Positions 1 through 11,580 of a DNA stretch of 64,000 nt are shown piece by piece. A program made the translations under genes and the position numbers. The stretch comes from Purshia tridentata (Eukaryota; Streptophyta; Magnoliopsida; Rosales; Rosaceae). Location of the stretch: the NCBI GenBank assembly GCA_003254885.1, contig QANT01007639.1, positions 1-64,000 on the forward strand. Reading direction: 5' to 3'. The first letter of the stretch is position 1, and each line of letters starts with the position of its first letter. Under the pieces are notes generated by a model. It was not told where the DNA came from and searched no databases. It saw only the letters and a program-made list of their open reading frames with translations.

Positions 1-3000
1 TTTGAATCTGAGTTTAAAAGGGTCCTTTTTTTTGGTTATATTGAAAAAAATCGAAATTTGGATATAATTTAATCTTAATTCTAATTCTTAACTCACTCTC
101 CTTCGCCACTTGGACTAATCCTAAAGCCTTTAAAAAGTGTTATTTTTCGTTCCTATATATATGCACACTTTTTTTTATTAAAAAAGAAGAGAAATGGTTC
201 AAACTTGGATATGTAGAGTTTTTGTATTCGGCCAATTAGACCAATTTCAATTCACTCATATATATGCATACATACAGTACTCCGTCCAAAATTAACATTA
301 CCAAACAATAGGAATGAAACAAAAACTTGGTGAGGGTGATCAACCACTTGCCAATGAATCAATTGTCGATAAATTTTTCGTTTCAAGCTTTGGTCATTCC
401 TCAATAGCTTCATTAGCAAAGGATTGGGTGAGCAATCTAAAGGTTGACCTATACTTTGCTACCTTCCAAAATGACACAAGTGTGGTATAGACTTTATATT
501 CTCCAATTCTTAAATTGGATAACAATTCTAAAGAGAATTTGGCTGGATTTTAGTGTTCGAAGTTTTGCTTACTTTGCATGAGTTGAATGACCCCTTTGAT
601 AAGGAACTTGGGTTTCGGGATGTATATTAGCTAGAGAGTTATACTTCGGGTAATCAGGACATACTTGCATATTAATACAAGCATGATTAGGGTAAGGGTC
701 AAGCTTTATCATTATATAAAAGAGGAATGGTGCATTCTATCTTTATCGTTATAAATTGTTTTCCCAAGGCTGCACGTAAACTAAACAAGGCCTAAGTGTT
801 TGTGTTTGGGAAACTATCGACTTACTTGGGTCGGTTAGATTTATCTATAATTTTTTATTTTTTATTTTAAATTAGGTCATATGAGATTATGAGATGTAAT
901 GAAATATAATAAAAATTACAAAGCATTTCGTCATTTTAACATTTAGCCAATTTAACACAACACCTACACAGCTAAATAAAAAATTACAAATATGTAAGTG
1001 CACTGTCAATAAAGACCATCTAGAAACAACCAATGACCAAATTTTCAAGGCTTCACTCAACAATACCATCAGATGCAAAATCATCTACTTAACACTCTAG
1101 ACCATAAGGCAATATAAACAAGACAAACAAACAAAATTCGCATCCAAAGTAAGCTCATTCCCATACTGAACTAATTTTTTATGATGAAACATTGAAGGGC
1201 AAAAAAAACACCCTTCCTATTCAAGGCACCTTCACCTTTAATCTCAGACACGGGAATAAAAAATCTAAACCTGTAAACCAAATCCCAAGACTAGTAAAGA
1301 CTAGAATACATAAGCATAAACCAAAACAAAACAAAATAAAAAAACCAAAGCCAGCACCACCAGGCAACAACCACCCATACTCTATGCGGCAAATCAAGTG
1401 CACGAAGCCACGACCATCAAGTGCAATAGATCGAAGGCGCAAAACCATGACCTTCCTCCATTGTTGCTGTTGTCGTCAGTGCTCTATCGTGCTGATCTCT
1501 CAGCATTCCACCTATGATCTGATCTAATGTGCACTACCAATAAAACTAGAACCAGAAAAACTCTCATATAGAGAGTTCGAAAAACTCTATTTTTGAGGAG
1601 GAGAGTATCCCGAAAGTTATACAAAAAACTACCAAAATGAGAGATAGGGAAGGAGCGGGCCTATGAGATACACATGCCAGCACTCCCCCTGAAACACTTG
1701 ACAAAGAGAGGGAGAGTCGAGAAGATAGTTTTTTTTTTTTTTGTGTTTCCTAGATTTATCTTAAATATTTGATATTAAACGTGATAATTTAACGAATAAG
1801 GTTTGAAAAACCACCTTTTGAGTACCACTACTCATTCTTAAATAAAAAAGAATAAAGAGTTCGAAAAACTCTATTTTTGAGGAGGAGAGTATCCCGAAAG
1901 TTATACAAAAAACTACAAAAATGAGAGATAGGAAAGGAGCGGGCCTGTGAGATACAAATGCCAGCACTCTCCCTGAAACACTTGACAGAGAGAGGGAGAG
2001 TCGAGAAGATAGTTTTTTTTATTTTTTGTGTTTCCTAGATTTATCTTAAATATTCGATATTAAACGTGATAATTTAACGAATAAGGTTTGGAAAACCACA
2101 TTTTGAGTACCACTACTCATTCTTAAATAAAAAAGAAATTCATTAACACAAGTATATCTATTAAAGAGATATTACACATCATATACAAATGTGCTAAGCT
2201 TAACATTATTGCAGTTTAACAATGTGAGGGGCTTCAACTAATTTCACCTCAACCATGTTCCCCTCAGTCAGACTCTCATCAACATATCTGATAGTCACAA
2301 CAACTCATGCACAATGGGATGTCCCGCATTCAAAAATTCTCTCTCTCAGAGAACATGAAGTGCTACGTGCCACTTTGTGCTATTATTTTGGTGTATTCTA
2401 TATGATACACACCCGAGGACCGATTGACCCGTTCTACACTCTAATCAGGCTAGCATAAAGCACATATATATTAATTTTGATTTATCAACAATATGGGTCG
2501 CTGTAATAAAAATAAAAAATAAAAAAAAACAATATGGACCATGCATGGTGCACTATTGTAAAAAAAAATGCTCCATTGGGCTGTATTTGTTTCATCGAAA
2601 AACAGCAGAAAAGAAAAAGAAAAATATAATTTAGAAAAAAATAATTTTGGTTGTTTGTTTGACTCAATTTTCTAAAACTCAAGTCATGTGTAAAAAGAAG
2701 GAAGGATATTTTGTCAACAAGTACGAAAATCTTGCACGTTTCCTCCTCAAACAAAATATTACCGAAAATATTTCACTCATAAATAAAAACTTTAAAATTG
2801 ATTGACGTATCTTACAGTCTTTCAGATAGTTTAGGAAGCAAATCCAAATTATCATTGCAAATGAAAAAGGCTGATGGCAAGTGCCGGGCACTTGTTAAAG
2901 ACTGCAATAAGATCATCAACTCCAACGGCACCGTTTTGAAGATTCTTTTGTCACTTTGTAGGTAGTATTGCTTGCATGATTGCATCCAGTGAAGCCAATC

Positions 3001-3009
3001 TCTTGAAAG
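1..3009. other. Intergenic DNA, no gene seen
   Basis: AT-rich sequence with short open frames that lack family-like composition, splice context or motifs. It contains a 284-bp tandem duplication (1573-2140, listed separately). The homology shared with the region upstream of the second transporter gene begins near 3010. I see no RNA gene or other element. Confidence 0.6.
1573..2140. repeat. 284-bp tandem duplication, two copies
   Basis: Copy 1 spans 1573-1856 and copy 2 spans about 1857-2140. Both begin GAGTTCGAAAAACTC and end with the same CTCATTCTTAAATAAAAAAG stretch. They differ at only a few positions, so the duplication is fairly recent. It has no coding content that I recognise. Confidence 0.9.
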
Positions 3010-3397
3010 AACGAAGATTCTTTTGTGACACTAGCCAAGTTGCCTTCCTATTCTTTGATCTTTTGCCTCAACCTTTAGGCTTTAGCCATTCACCAATCAC
3101 AACCATATCATCCATTTTTTCGTAACACCCAAATGACCCTTTTGCTTTTAAATTCCACAGCCTGCTGCCATTTTTGCTTTCAGACTCTCACTCAGCCTAC
3201 TTTGTAGAACACCCTCTAATCCCATACTCATAAAAACGTGTTCCCATTTTATTTTCTTCGGTTCACATGTGATTGATAAGGTCCTTTTTCCCTTTAGCTC
3301 ATTTTATATTGGTATAATGTTTTCTATGCCATCTTTAATAAAAGCATGCAATGATTTCTTTTATATTTTATTGCTGCTTGAGTTCAGGCATTGCGTT

Positions 3398-3403
3398 TAT
3401 ATA
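3398..3403 (+). promoter_or_regulatory. Probable TATA box of first transporter gene
   Basis: TATATA within TTTATATATT, about 410 bp upstream of the ATG at 3809. The same motif in the same local context lies upstream of the second copy (7333-7338). The distance leaves room for a leader containing an intron at 3557-3799. Confidence 0.45.
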
Positions 3404-3556
3404 TTGGTTGAACTGAACCCAGATTCGCATGAGTTGTGCATCTATTAGTTTCTTAATCATTTTTTATATTCTCGTTTCTGGAAGCAGAGAAAGGATATAC
3501 CATTGAGATTTGAGAACCCAGTTGCATATTCAACTCAGCTTTAAGAATATAATCAG

Positions 3557-3799
3557 GTAACATACATTAAAATTACCTTTTTCTTTTCCTGGGTTACTTT
3601 CTTTTATTTTGGATTACGTTTTTATTCTGGGTACCCTTTTTTATTTATGGTTCTTTGTTTTGTTTCCCTGCATCTGTAATTTGTTTCTAGAATTCCAGTT
3701 GACCATTTTCAACATTAACCATGATGAAGTCATAAAATAGTCAAATTTATAGTCTACGCCTACTCTATATAATATTCCAAGATTGTTCTTTAGCTACAG
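3557..3799 (+). other. Predicted 5'-leader intron of first transporter gene
   Basis: The donor CAG|GTAACA ends an exon at 3556 and the acceptor CTACAG|GG ends at 3799, ten bases before the ATG. The intron would be 243 bp. The acceptor is conserved upstream of the second copy, but the donor sequence is missing there. This is inferred from splice-site sequence only. Confidence 0.45.
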
Positions 3800-3808
3800 G
3801 GAGTAGCC

Positions 3809-6188
3809 ATGACCGAAGATAATGAAAACGAAGCTCCAATAAAGCTTGAGGTTTGTGCTTACTTTGTATAATTAATTCATTTATGAGACCTTGGATCTCT
3901 TGAGAATTTTTGTTCCCTTTTTTAATTAAAAAGTGAAATTTGACATCTTCTCCATTGATGCAACAAGCAGGGACAGTATAAAGCTATAGCAGTTTGTTGG
4001 GTTCTCGGACTAGGGTCCCTTGTGGCGTGGAACAGCATGCTGACTATAGGAGATTACTACTATAACTTGTTTCCGGTGAGCAGTTCATTTTCATTTCTCT
4101 CTGGAGCTGAGCACAACTTACTAGAAATGTACTGTTTTGTTTTAGATTAAAAAAAATGAAATTTATTAATTTACGCATATGGGTGAGATGTTGAGATTCA
4201 TGGTTGATGCACTGTTATATAACTTCGTAAATTAATTGGGCTTCAAGTCAGATTATCGTTGCCCTTTTATAATTTTGTAAAAATTCCTCTGTTTCTTGTT
4301 CTTTTCACTTTTGGTATTCTGCACAAGAAAGTCTCTAGATTCTGATGAACATCTCGTCATCTTGTAGAAATACCATCCTTCAAGGGTTCTTACTCTTGTT
4401 TATCAACCATTTGCACTTGCAACAATGTCAACACTAGCATACAATGAAGCAAGGGTTAATACCAGAAAGCGGAACTTAATTGGATACAGCCTCTTCTTCC
4501 TTAGTACCTTGATGCTAGTAGTAGTAAGTAATTTCTACACTTTATTTTGTGCTACTTTCCACTCCATGTTCCCAGTAGTCACCTTGTGCTTTATGTGGTT
4601 CATATTTAACTTCACGGTCACCTTTGTAATAGGTGGATTTAGCTACATCCGGGAGGGGAGGAATTGGACCTTTTATTGGCATATGTGCAATTGTTGGCGC
4701 ATTTGGGATTGCAGATGCTCTTGTTCAAGGTGGAATGGTTGGCGACCTATCTTTTATGCGCCCTGAATTCATCCAGGTTGGTCTTCTTCTAAGAAATTGT
4801 ATAATGTTTTTGAAAACTTCTGTTTATACCACCTTTTATGATACCTACCTTTCAATTTTCCTTTAGTGCATGTTGTTTTAATAATATTCTGCTTTTGCAG
4901 TCCTTCTTTGCTGGCTTGGCTGCATCAGGTGCTCTAACCTCTGCCATGAGGCTGATGACAAAAGCTGCATTTGAGAAATCTAATAATGGTTTTCGCAAGG
5001 GGGCGAGTATGTGAATTTCTTCTAAAACTGAAATGGTGATACAATAAATTATAGAGTTATACATTCTAATGAATTTTCAGTACCCTGATCAATGACAATT
5101 TCTGTCTTTTGCAGTTATGTTCCTATCAATTTCCACGTTCATTGAGTTCCTGTGTATCCTTCTATATGCAATTTACTTCCCTAGATTGCCTATAGTTAAG
5201 TACTACCGCTCAAAGGCAGCCTCAGAAGGCTCTAAAACTGTATCAGCTGATCTTGCTGCTGCTGGTATCCGAACGCAAGCAGACGTTGAAGTATTGCAAC
5301 TTTCTTTGATTTCATGATGTGTGTTCTTCAGGACATACTCAGATATATCTAATTAGTAATTACTAACGTCTCTTCCAATTTTCACAGGTCAAAAATGATG
5401 CTAAAATTCCACAACGATTGAGCCTTAAGCAATTATTCTTTCAGAATAAAGATTATTTACTGGACTTGTTTCTGATATATGTGCTGACATTATCAATCTT
5501 CCCTGGTTTCATATATGAAAATACTGGAAACCACCAGTTGGGCTCATGGTAAGTTTCAATCCTTCTGTTTTAAATGCCTGTTGGGTTCATATATGTGTTG
5601 CCAAAGCCAAAGCCAAACAACTTCTACATGTTTTAATATTATCACCCTTATCAGCATGACTCATTATTATCCCTCCTTGTAAATTACACAACAAGAACTT
5701 AATTTGGGGTGATGGGCTGGTGAATTTTCAGGTATCCACTTGTTCTGGTGGCAATGTACAATGTGTTGGATTTGATATCAAGATACATACCTCTTGTGGA
5801 ATGCCTGAAGATTGAATCGAGAAAGGTCCTCTTCATTACTATTCTATTGCGTTTTCTGTTCGTTCCGGCATTCTACTTCACAGCAAAATACGGTGACCAG
5901 GGATGGATGATCCTGCTCACATCAGTGTTGGGATTAACAAATGGTTATCTCACTGTCTGTGTTATGACAGTGGCACCGAAAGGCTACACGGTTGGTCAAC
6001 ATGGTTTATTAGTTGTTGATCATGACATTAATTTTAGTGGTTGCTCATGAATTCTTTTTTGGTTCTTTATTTTGCAGGGGCCTGAGCAAAATGCCTTGGG
6101 AAATTTGCTTGTGCTGTCTCTTTTGTGTGGCATATTTGCAGGGGTTTCACTTGACTGGTTATGGCTCATTGGTAAGGGCAAGTTTTAA
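3809..6188 (+). CDS. ENT: Equilibrative nucleoside transporter (ENT/SLC29 family), copy 1
   Basis: A polytopic membrane carrier that would move nucleosides across the plasma membrane or an endomembrane. Nine coding exons join in frame: 3809-3850, 3971-4075, 4368-4523, 4633-4776, 4901-5006, 5115-5290, 5388-5548, 5732-5990 and 6078-6188. They give 419 aa, the usual plant ENT length. Family hallmarks are GLGSLVAWNSM in the first membrane segment, DLATSGRGGIGPFIG, the long hydrophilic loop around YYRSKAASEGSKTV, LTNGYLTVCVMT, and the C-terminal block GPEQNALGNLL ending in WLWLIGKGKF. The sequence resembles the ENT3/4/6/7 clade of Arabidopsis, but I cannot assign a member. Every splice junction is GT-AG and frame is kept throughout, so the gene looks functional. 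A near-identical tandem copy follows at 7726. Confidence 0.93.
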
Positions 6189-7332
6189 GGAGCCAAAATG
6201 CAATAATGAAGAAATAAAGCTGGTCTAGTCAAAATGCCTAATGCCACGCTTGGATGAAGACAAAACAGGAACTATGAATTGAGACCATGTAAATTATTGG
6301 TTTTATGTCTTATAGTTAGATTCAATATTTAGATATCCGGGGCTTCGTTTCATTGACAAAGAAAGTCAATTTTCTGGATTTTTACTGTTTCTTGTTTTTT
6401 GTCAATAAAAATTTCAGTTCAAAAAGTATACATTGAGAATAATAATGCTACAAGTTGTGAATTCTCAATTTCCCCTCAATAGGATTTGTGGAGAGAAATG
6501 AAAAGTTTATTTCCAAATCCAAAAAAGGACATCAACTAATTTAATCTTAACCATTATCCTATTCACCCTCACCACTTGAACTAACCCTAAGTCCCACTCT
6601 TAATTCCTCGTTACCCAACTAAAATAAAAACCCCTAAAAAGGGCTGCGGGATGAGTGCAAAGAGGAAAGCATAACAAGTTCAGTAACAACATATTTTTCC
6701 ATACACTAGGATTTCAAGGATTTTACCATATAGTTTGCAAACGCAGAAGCAAAAGGCCTAAAAGACATGAAGACTAATAAACCATGCAGTGAAGAGATTC
6801 TGACATTGTTAATTACTTCGAGGCTTCAGCTCCCTCCCCAGAAAGCATAGATTATAAACCAAAGTTTTTGTGACGGTGTCTTGCATTTAGTGACGGTTTT
6901 TGTATAGAAGTCCATCTCTTGGAAGATTCTTTTGCAGCTTTGCTACACTTGCCATCCCCTTCTTTGTTCTCTTCCCTCAGCTTTTACTTTTTAGCCATTG
7001 GTCATTCATGCATCAGCCACAATCATTATCCATTTTCTTAAAACCCAGAAAACCCTTTTCTTTTTCTCAAAACCCAGAAAACCCTTTTCTTTTTCTCTTT
7101 TAAATTCCGTAGCATGCTGCCATTTTTGCTTTCAGACTCACTCAGAGTACTTTGCATGCAGCCCACCCCCATTTTCATAAAAACGTGTTACCTCATTTCC
7201 TTTCCTGTGTTCTGTGTCACTTGACTCACTTCTGTGTACATTTGTTTGATAAAGTCCATAATTTTTAGATCATTTTGTAACACGTGGTATAATACTTTAT
7301 ATGCCATGTGTATAAAAGCATGCAATGGCATT
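6189..7332. other. Spacer between the two transporter genes
   Basis: The first ~200 bp resemble sequence downstream of copy 2. About 6386-6919 is unique with no gene. From about 6920 the sequence repeats the upstream region of copy 1. It also contains a short direct repeat of AAAACCCAGAAAACCCTTTT (two units, about 7039-7094). Confidence 0.6.
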
Positions 7333-7338
7333 TATATA
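7333..7338 (+). promoter_or_regulatory. Probable TATA box of second transporter gene
   Basis: TATATA within TTTATATATG, about 393 bp before the ATG at 7726. It aligns with the motif at 3398-3403 in the first copy, which supports function by conservation. Confidence 0.45.
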
Positions 7339-7691
7339 TGGCTTGAACAACTCAGAACCTACTCTCCGGCTTTGCATGAGTCTGCATCTATTGGTTTCTC
7401 AATAATCTTTTATATTCTTGTTTCTGGAAGCAGTTAAGGATATACTGTTGAAAACCCAGTTGCATATTCAAGTCTGCTTTAGGAATATAGAAAAATTGCC
7501 TTTTCTTTTCATGGGTTACTGTTTTTTTTCTGGTTGAAATTTTAATTCTCGAGACCCTTTAATATTTAATGGGTTTTTTTTCTTTCCTGCATCTGTAATT
7601 TGTTTCCAGTTGACCATTTTCAACATTAGTCATGATTAAGTAATACAGGAGTCAAATTCTAAGACTGTTCTTTTAATTACAGGGAGTAGCC

Positions 7692-7727
7692 ACTAGCCAC
7701 ACTAGCCACACTAGCCACACTAGCCAT
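7692..7727 (+). repeat. 9-bp minisatellite touching the start codon
   Basis: Four tandem units of ACTAGCCAC (the last reads ACTAGCCAT) end inside the ATG of the second transporter gene at 7726. The first copy has only one GTAGCC before its ATG, so the array expanded after the gene duplication. It rewrites the base context just upstream of the start. Confidence 0.9.
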
Positions 7728-9977
7728 GACCCAAGACAAAGAAAGCAAGGCTCCCATAAAGCTTGAGGTTTGCCGTTTCGCTCTTAAGGACTGAACTTTG
7801 TTTAATTAGTTCATTTATGAGAGTGTGGAACTCTTGCATTTTTTTTTTCTCCTTTTTCCAATTAAAAAGTGAAATCTGATATCTTCTCAATTGCTGCCTC
7901 AAGCAGGGGCACTATAAAGCTATGACAGTCTGTTGGGTTCTGGGACTAGGGACCCTTGTCGCCTGGAACAGCATGCTGACCATAGAAGATTACTATTATA
8001 ACTTGTTTCCAGTGAGAGGCTCTTGTTCATTTCTCTTTGCATGTTTGATATAATTTTGTAAATTAATTAGGCTTCAAGTCAGATTATCATTTCCCTTTTA
8101 AAATTTCAGGGGAGCAAAAAAAATTAGATTAATAAGTGTTTTTTTATTTATTGTAGAAATACCATCCTTCAAGGGTTCTTAGCCTTGTTTATCAACCATG
8201 TGCATTAGTAACAATAGCAACACTAGCATACAATGAAGCAAAGATTAGTACCCGAAAGCGGAACTTAATTGGATACAGTCTCTATTTCATTACTACCTTT
8301 ATGCTAATTGTTGTAAGTAATGCGCGCCTACACTTTATTTTGTGTTACTTTCTGGTTTATGTGGTTCATAAATTCTATTGCTTCTGATCAATTTAACTTC
8401 ATTCATCTTTGCAATAGGTGGATCTATCTACATCTGGAAGTGGAGGAATTGGACCTTATATTGGCATATGTGCAATCGTTGGTGCTTTTGGGGCCTCGGA
8501 TGCCATTGTTCAAGGTGGAATGTCCGGCGACCTATCTTTAATGTGCCCTGAATTCGTCCAGGTTGGTCTTCTTCTAAGAGTTCCTTAATGTGTTTGACAA
8601 TTGACAACTTCTGCTTTTACCTTTAACCGTTTCAATTTTTCATCTTAGTGAATGTTGTTTTAATAATGTTATGTCTTTCCAGTCCTTCTATGCTGGTTTG
8701 GCTGCATCAGGTGCTCTAACCTCTGCCATGAGGCTGATGACAAAAGCTGCCTTTGAGAAATCCACTAATAGTCTTCGCAAGGGGGCGAGTATGTGAAGTT
8801 TTTTTTCTGAAACCAAAATGGTGGATTCCATCAATTATAGAGTTATACTTTCTATGAACTTTCAGTACCTCGATGAATGACAATTTCTTTTATAATTGGT
8901 CTTTTGAGAGCAGTGCTGTTCCTATCAATTTCCACATTCATTCAGTTCCTGTGTATCCTTCTATATGCAATTTACTTCCCTCGATTGCCTATTGTAAAGT
9001 ACTACCGCTCAAAAGCAGCCTCAGAAGGCTCTAAAACTGTATCGGCTGATCTTGTGGCTGCTGGCGTCCGAACACAAGCAGACATAGAAGTATTAATTGC
9101 AACTTTTTTAACTTTCTTTTATCTCATGATGTGTGTTCTCTAGGACATACTCAAGATACATCTAATTGTTCACAATCTTCTAAAATTTTCACAGGTTGAA
9201 AATGATACAAAACTTCCACAGCGATTGAGCAATAAGCAATTATTCATTCAGAATATAGATGTTGAAATTGACATCTTTCTGATATATGTGCTGACATTGT
9301 CAATCTTCCCTGGTTTCATATTTGAAAATACCGGAAACCACCAGTTGGGGGAATGGTAAGTTCCTTCCTTCTGTTTTAAATGCCTGTTGGGTTCATTTAT
9401 GTCTGTCCAAACAACTTGTACATGTTTTGTCATTATCATCCTAATGAGTAAGACTCGTGTACTATTCCTCCTTGTAAATTACAAAACAAGAACTTAGTTT
9501 GATGTGATTGGCTGGTGAACTCTCAGGTATCCACTTGTTCTGGTGGCAATGTACAATGCGTTGGATTTGATATCAAGATACATACCTCTTGTGGAATGCC
9601 TGAAGATCGAATCGAGAAAGGGCCTCATGATTGCTGTTCTATCACGCTTCCTGTTCGTTCCAGCATTCTACTTCGCAGCAAAATATGCAGACCAAGGATG
9701 GATGCTGCTGCTCACATCAGTGTTAGGATTAACAAATGGTTATCTCACTGTCTGTGTCATGACAGTGTCACCCAAAGGTTACAAGGTTGGTCAAGTTGGT
9801 TCATAAAGAATATAAGTTGGTTTTAAAGGTTGCTCATGAAATTATTTTGGTTTCTGTGATTTGCAGGGGCCTGAGCAAAATGCCTTGGGTAATATTCTTG
9901 TGATGTGTCTTATGTTGGGCCTATTTGCAGGGGTTTCACTTGACTGGTTATGGCTCATTGGTAAGGACAAGTTTTAG
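7726..9977 (+). CDS. ENT: Equilibrative nucleoside transporter (ENT/SLC29 family), copy 2
   Basis: Tandem paralogue of the gene at 3809. Its nine coding exons have exactly the same lengths: 7726-7767, 7907-8011, 8157-8312, 8418-8561, 8683-8788, 8914-9089, 9195-9355, 9527-9785 and 9867-9977. They also give 419 aa. Frame and splice sites are intact, so it should encode a full carrier. Differences include MLTIEDYYYN for MLTIGDYYYN near the first membrane segment, QPCALVTIATLAYNEAKIS for the matching stretch of copy 1, and QNIDVEIDIFL for QNKDYLLDLFL before a membrane segment. These cluster in the N-terminal third and the loop, which could alter substrate preference or localisation (inference). 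The leader seems to have lost the intron donor of copy 1 and gained a minisatellite at the ATG, so its expression may differ. Confidence 0.92.
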
Positions 9978-10971
9978 AGAGCCAAAGTGTAACAATGAAG
10001 AAATAAAGTTGGTCTAGTTTGAATGCTAATGTCATTCTTGGATGAAGAAGAAATAGGAACTGTGAAGTGTGACCATGACCATCTAAACTGTTTGGTTTTG
10101 TGGCTTATAGTCAGATATATGCAACATTTAAATAGTCAGGACATCATGTTATTGATAAAAAAAGTCAATTGCCTGGATGATATGTACTATGTTTAAATGC
10201 ACCCGAAACCAAACAACAAACAACAAAGTGAAAAGAAATATCATTAGACTAGTTTATATAAAATATTTTAATAGGGTCAACAACATAATTGAATTTTTAT
10301 TTATATGCAATAAATAATGTCATGTTTTGAATAAATGAAAAAAACAAAAAAAGCCATGTATGGATGATAGATATCTAATCAGAGCTGACAGTTGACCAAG
10401 GTCAAGGCCGTATTATCTGCTGTCTCTATATCTCAGCCCTTCTTCCATTTGATATTTTGATCCTTCATTCCTGAAGGCTCCAATTAAAAGATAAGCATCC
10501 TTATTTTTCGGATATTCCACCAATATATAGGCAAATACAGTTAAGTTCCGGTTTTTTACTATTTGGATAAAATCAGTGCTTTTAACAGTTACCAATTTAA
10601 TGGATAAAATGTTGGAGTTCACTCTTTTCTCCTCATGCAAGCATGCACTTCCTCAAAAACTCATTAAAAACAGAGAATAATGTGTTTGACAGTTCTTGAA
10701 GAAATCTCTCTGGCCTTTTTCATCATCTGGGCATATTAAAATGCTGCCTTGTTGTTGTAAACTATGAATCTACATTGCCTTCCCTCCACTCCAACTTCAT
10801 TAGTATGCATAATTACGTGAAGCAATAGTTTCTTATTTATGTTCCAAAGAATATATTAAGGTCTCTGGTTTTGTGTCATAACAGAGAATAGTTTTATCTT
10901 CATTTTGAGTTAAATGCTGCAAAAACATGTTTGATTAGAACAGTGTTTAGCAAATATATACATACCAAAAC
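9978..10971. other. Intergenic DNA between transporter and RNase H genes
   Basis: No coding region was recognised. The last part, around 10778-10840, resembles sequence at 14669-14740 upstream of the second RNase H gene, so it is probably duplicated promoter sequence. Confidence 0.55.
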
Positions 10972-11580
10972 ATGTTGGCCTTGACTAATATTTTGAAGTT
11001 GGAAAAATTAATACAAAACCCAGTTTCAGTTTGTCTGTTCCGGCGCTTGCACAAGGAGTCAATCCCAGTGGCATGGGAAAAGCCCAAAATTGGATGGACC
11101 AAGTTGAATTTTGATGGATCTTCAAGACCCAAAGCAGGCAAAGCCAGCATTGGGGGCCTATTCAGAAACCACAAGGCTGAGTTCTTACTTGGGTATGCCG
11201 AGTCCATAGGCAGAGCCAACAGCGTCATTGCAGAACTGGCTGCACTCAGAAGAGGCCTCGAGTTGGTGCTCGAAAATGGTTGGAGCGATGTGTGGCTTGA
11301 AGGAGATGCCAAGACATTGCTTCACATCATTTCGGAGAGGAAAAAGGTTAGGTGTGTAGAAGCACAGAGGCATATTAGTCATATAAACTTGATCATACCA
11401 GAGCTCAACAATTGTGTTCTCACTCATATTTATAGGGAAGGCAATAGAGCTGCCGATAAATTGGCTCAAATGGGGCATATGTGTAAAAATCCTAAGATTT
11501 GGCAGCACATGCCTCCTCATGAACTTTCATCCATCATGCATGAAGATGCTGAGGGTAAGATTGTTTTTCGTAAAAAATGA
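10972..11580 (+). CDS. Stand-alone RNase H-like domain protein (RVT_3 type), copy 1
   Basis: A single-exon gene of 202 aa. Residues about 40-170 form an RNase H fold of the plant RVT_3 group, related to the RNase H domain of non-LTR retrotransposons. The catalytic set is complete: D48 (NFDGSS), E88 (IAELAALRRGLE), D112 (LEGDAK) and D162 (GNRAADKLA), with H152 before YREGN. An intact set implies cleavage of RNA in RNA-DNA hybrids, although substrate and compartment are unknown. No reverse transcriptase, endonuclease or zinc-knuckle sequence flanks it, so it is a host-type gene rather than a LINE fragment. A conserved tail, MHEDAEGKIV, is shared with the paralogue at 14880. The N-terminus is basic and hydrophobic and might target an organelle, but this is weak. 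Confidence 0.82.
   Translation: MLALTNILKLEKLIQNPVSVCLFRRLHKESIPVAWEKPKIGWTKLNFDGSSRPKAGKASIGGLFRNHKAEFLLGYAESIGRANSVIAELAALRRGLELVLENGWSDVWLEGDAKTLLHIISERKKVRCVEAQRHISHINLIIPELNNCVLTHIYREGNRAADKLAQMGHMCKNPKIWQHMPPHELSSIMHEDAEGKIVFRKK

Larger units (their letters stand above)
3010..10180. repeat. Segmental tandem duplication carrying two transporter genes
   Basis: Copy 1 covers about 3010-6385 and copy 2 about 6920-10180. Homology starts about 800 bp before each start codon, includes promoter and leader, and ends about 200 bp after each stop codon. Coding exons have identical lengths in the two copies, while introns differ by small indels. The ATGs lie 3917 bp apart. About 530 bp of unrelated sequence (6386-6919) separates the copies. 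Confidence 0.85.

Noticed and set aside
1192-1527. 111-codon Lys/Pro-rich frame
   Set aside because: Low-complexity composition, both strands open over the same stretch, no motif.
7039-7094. AAAACCCAGAAAACCC repeats considered as telomere-like or CRISPR-like units
   Set aside because: Only two imperfect copies in a duplicated promoter region; no array structure, and CRISPR is not expected in a plant nuclear genome.
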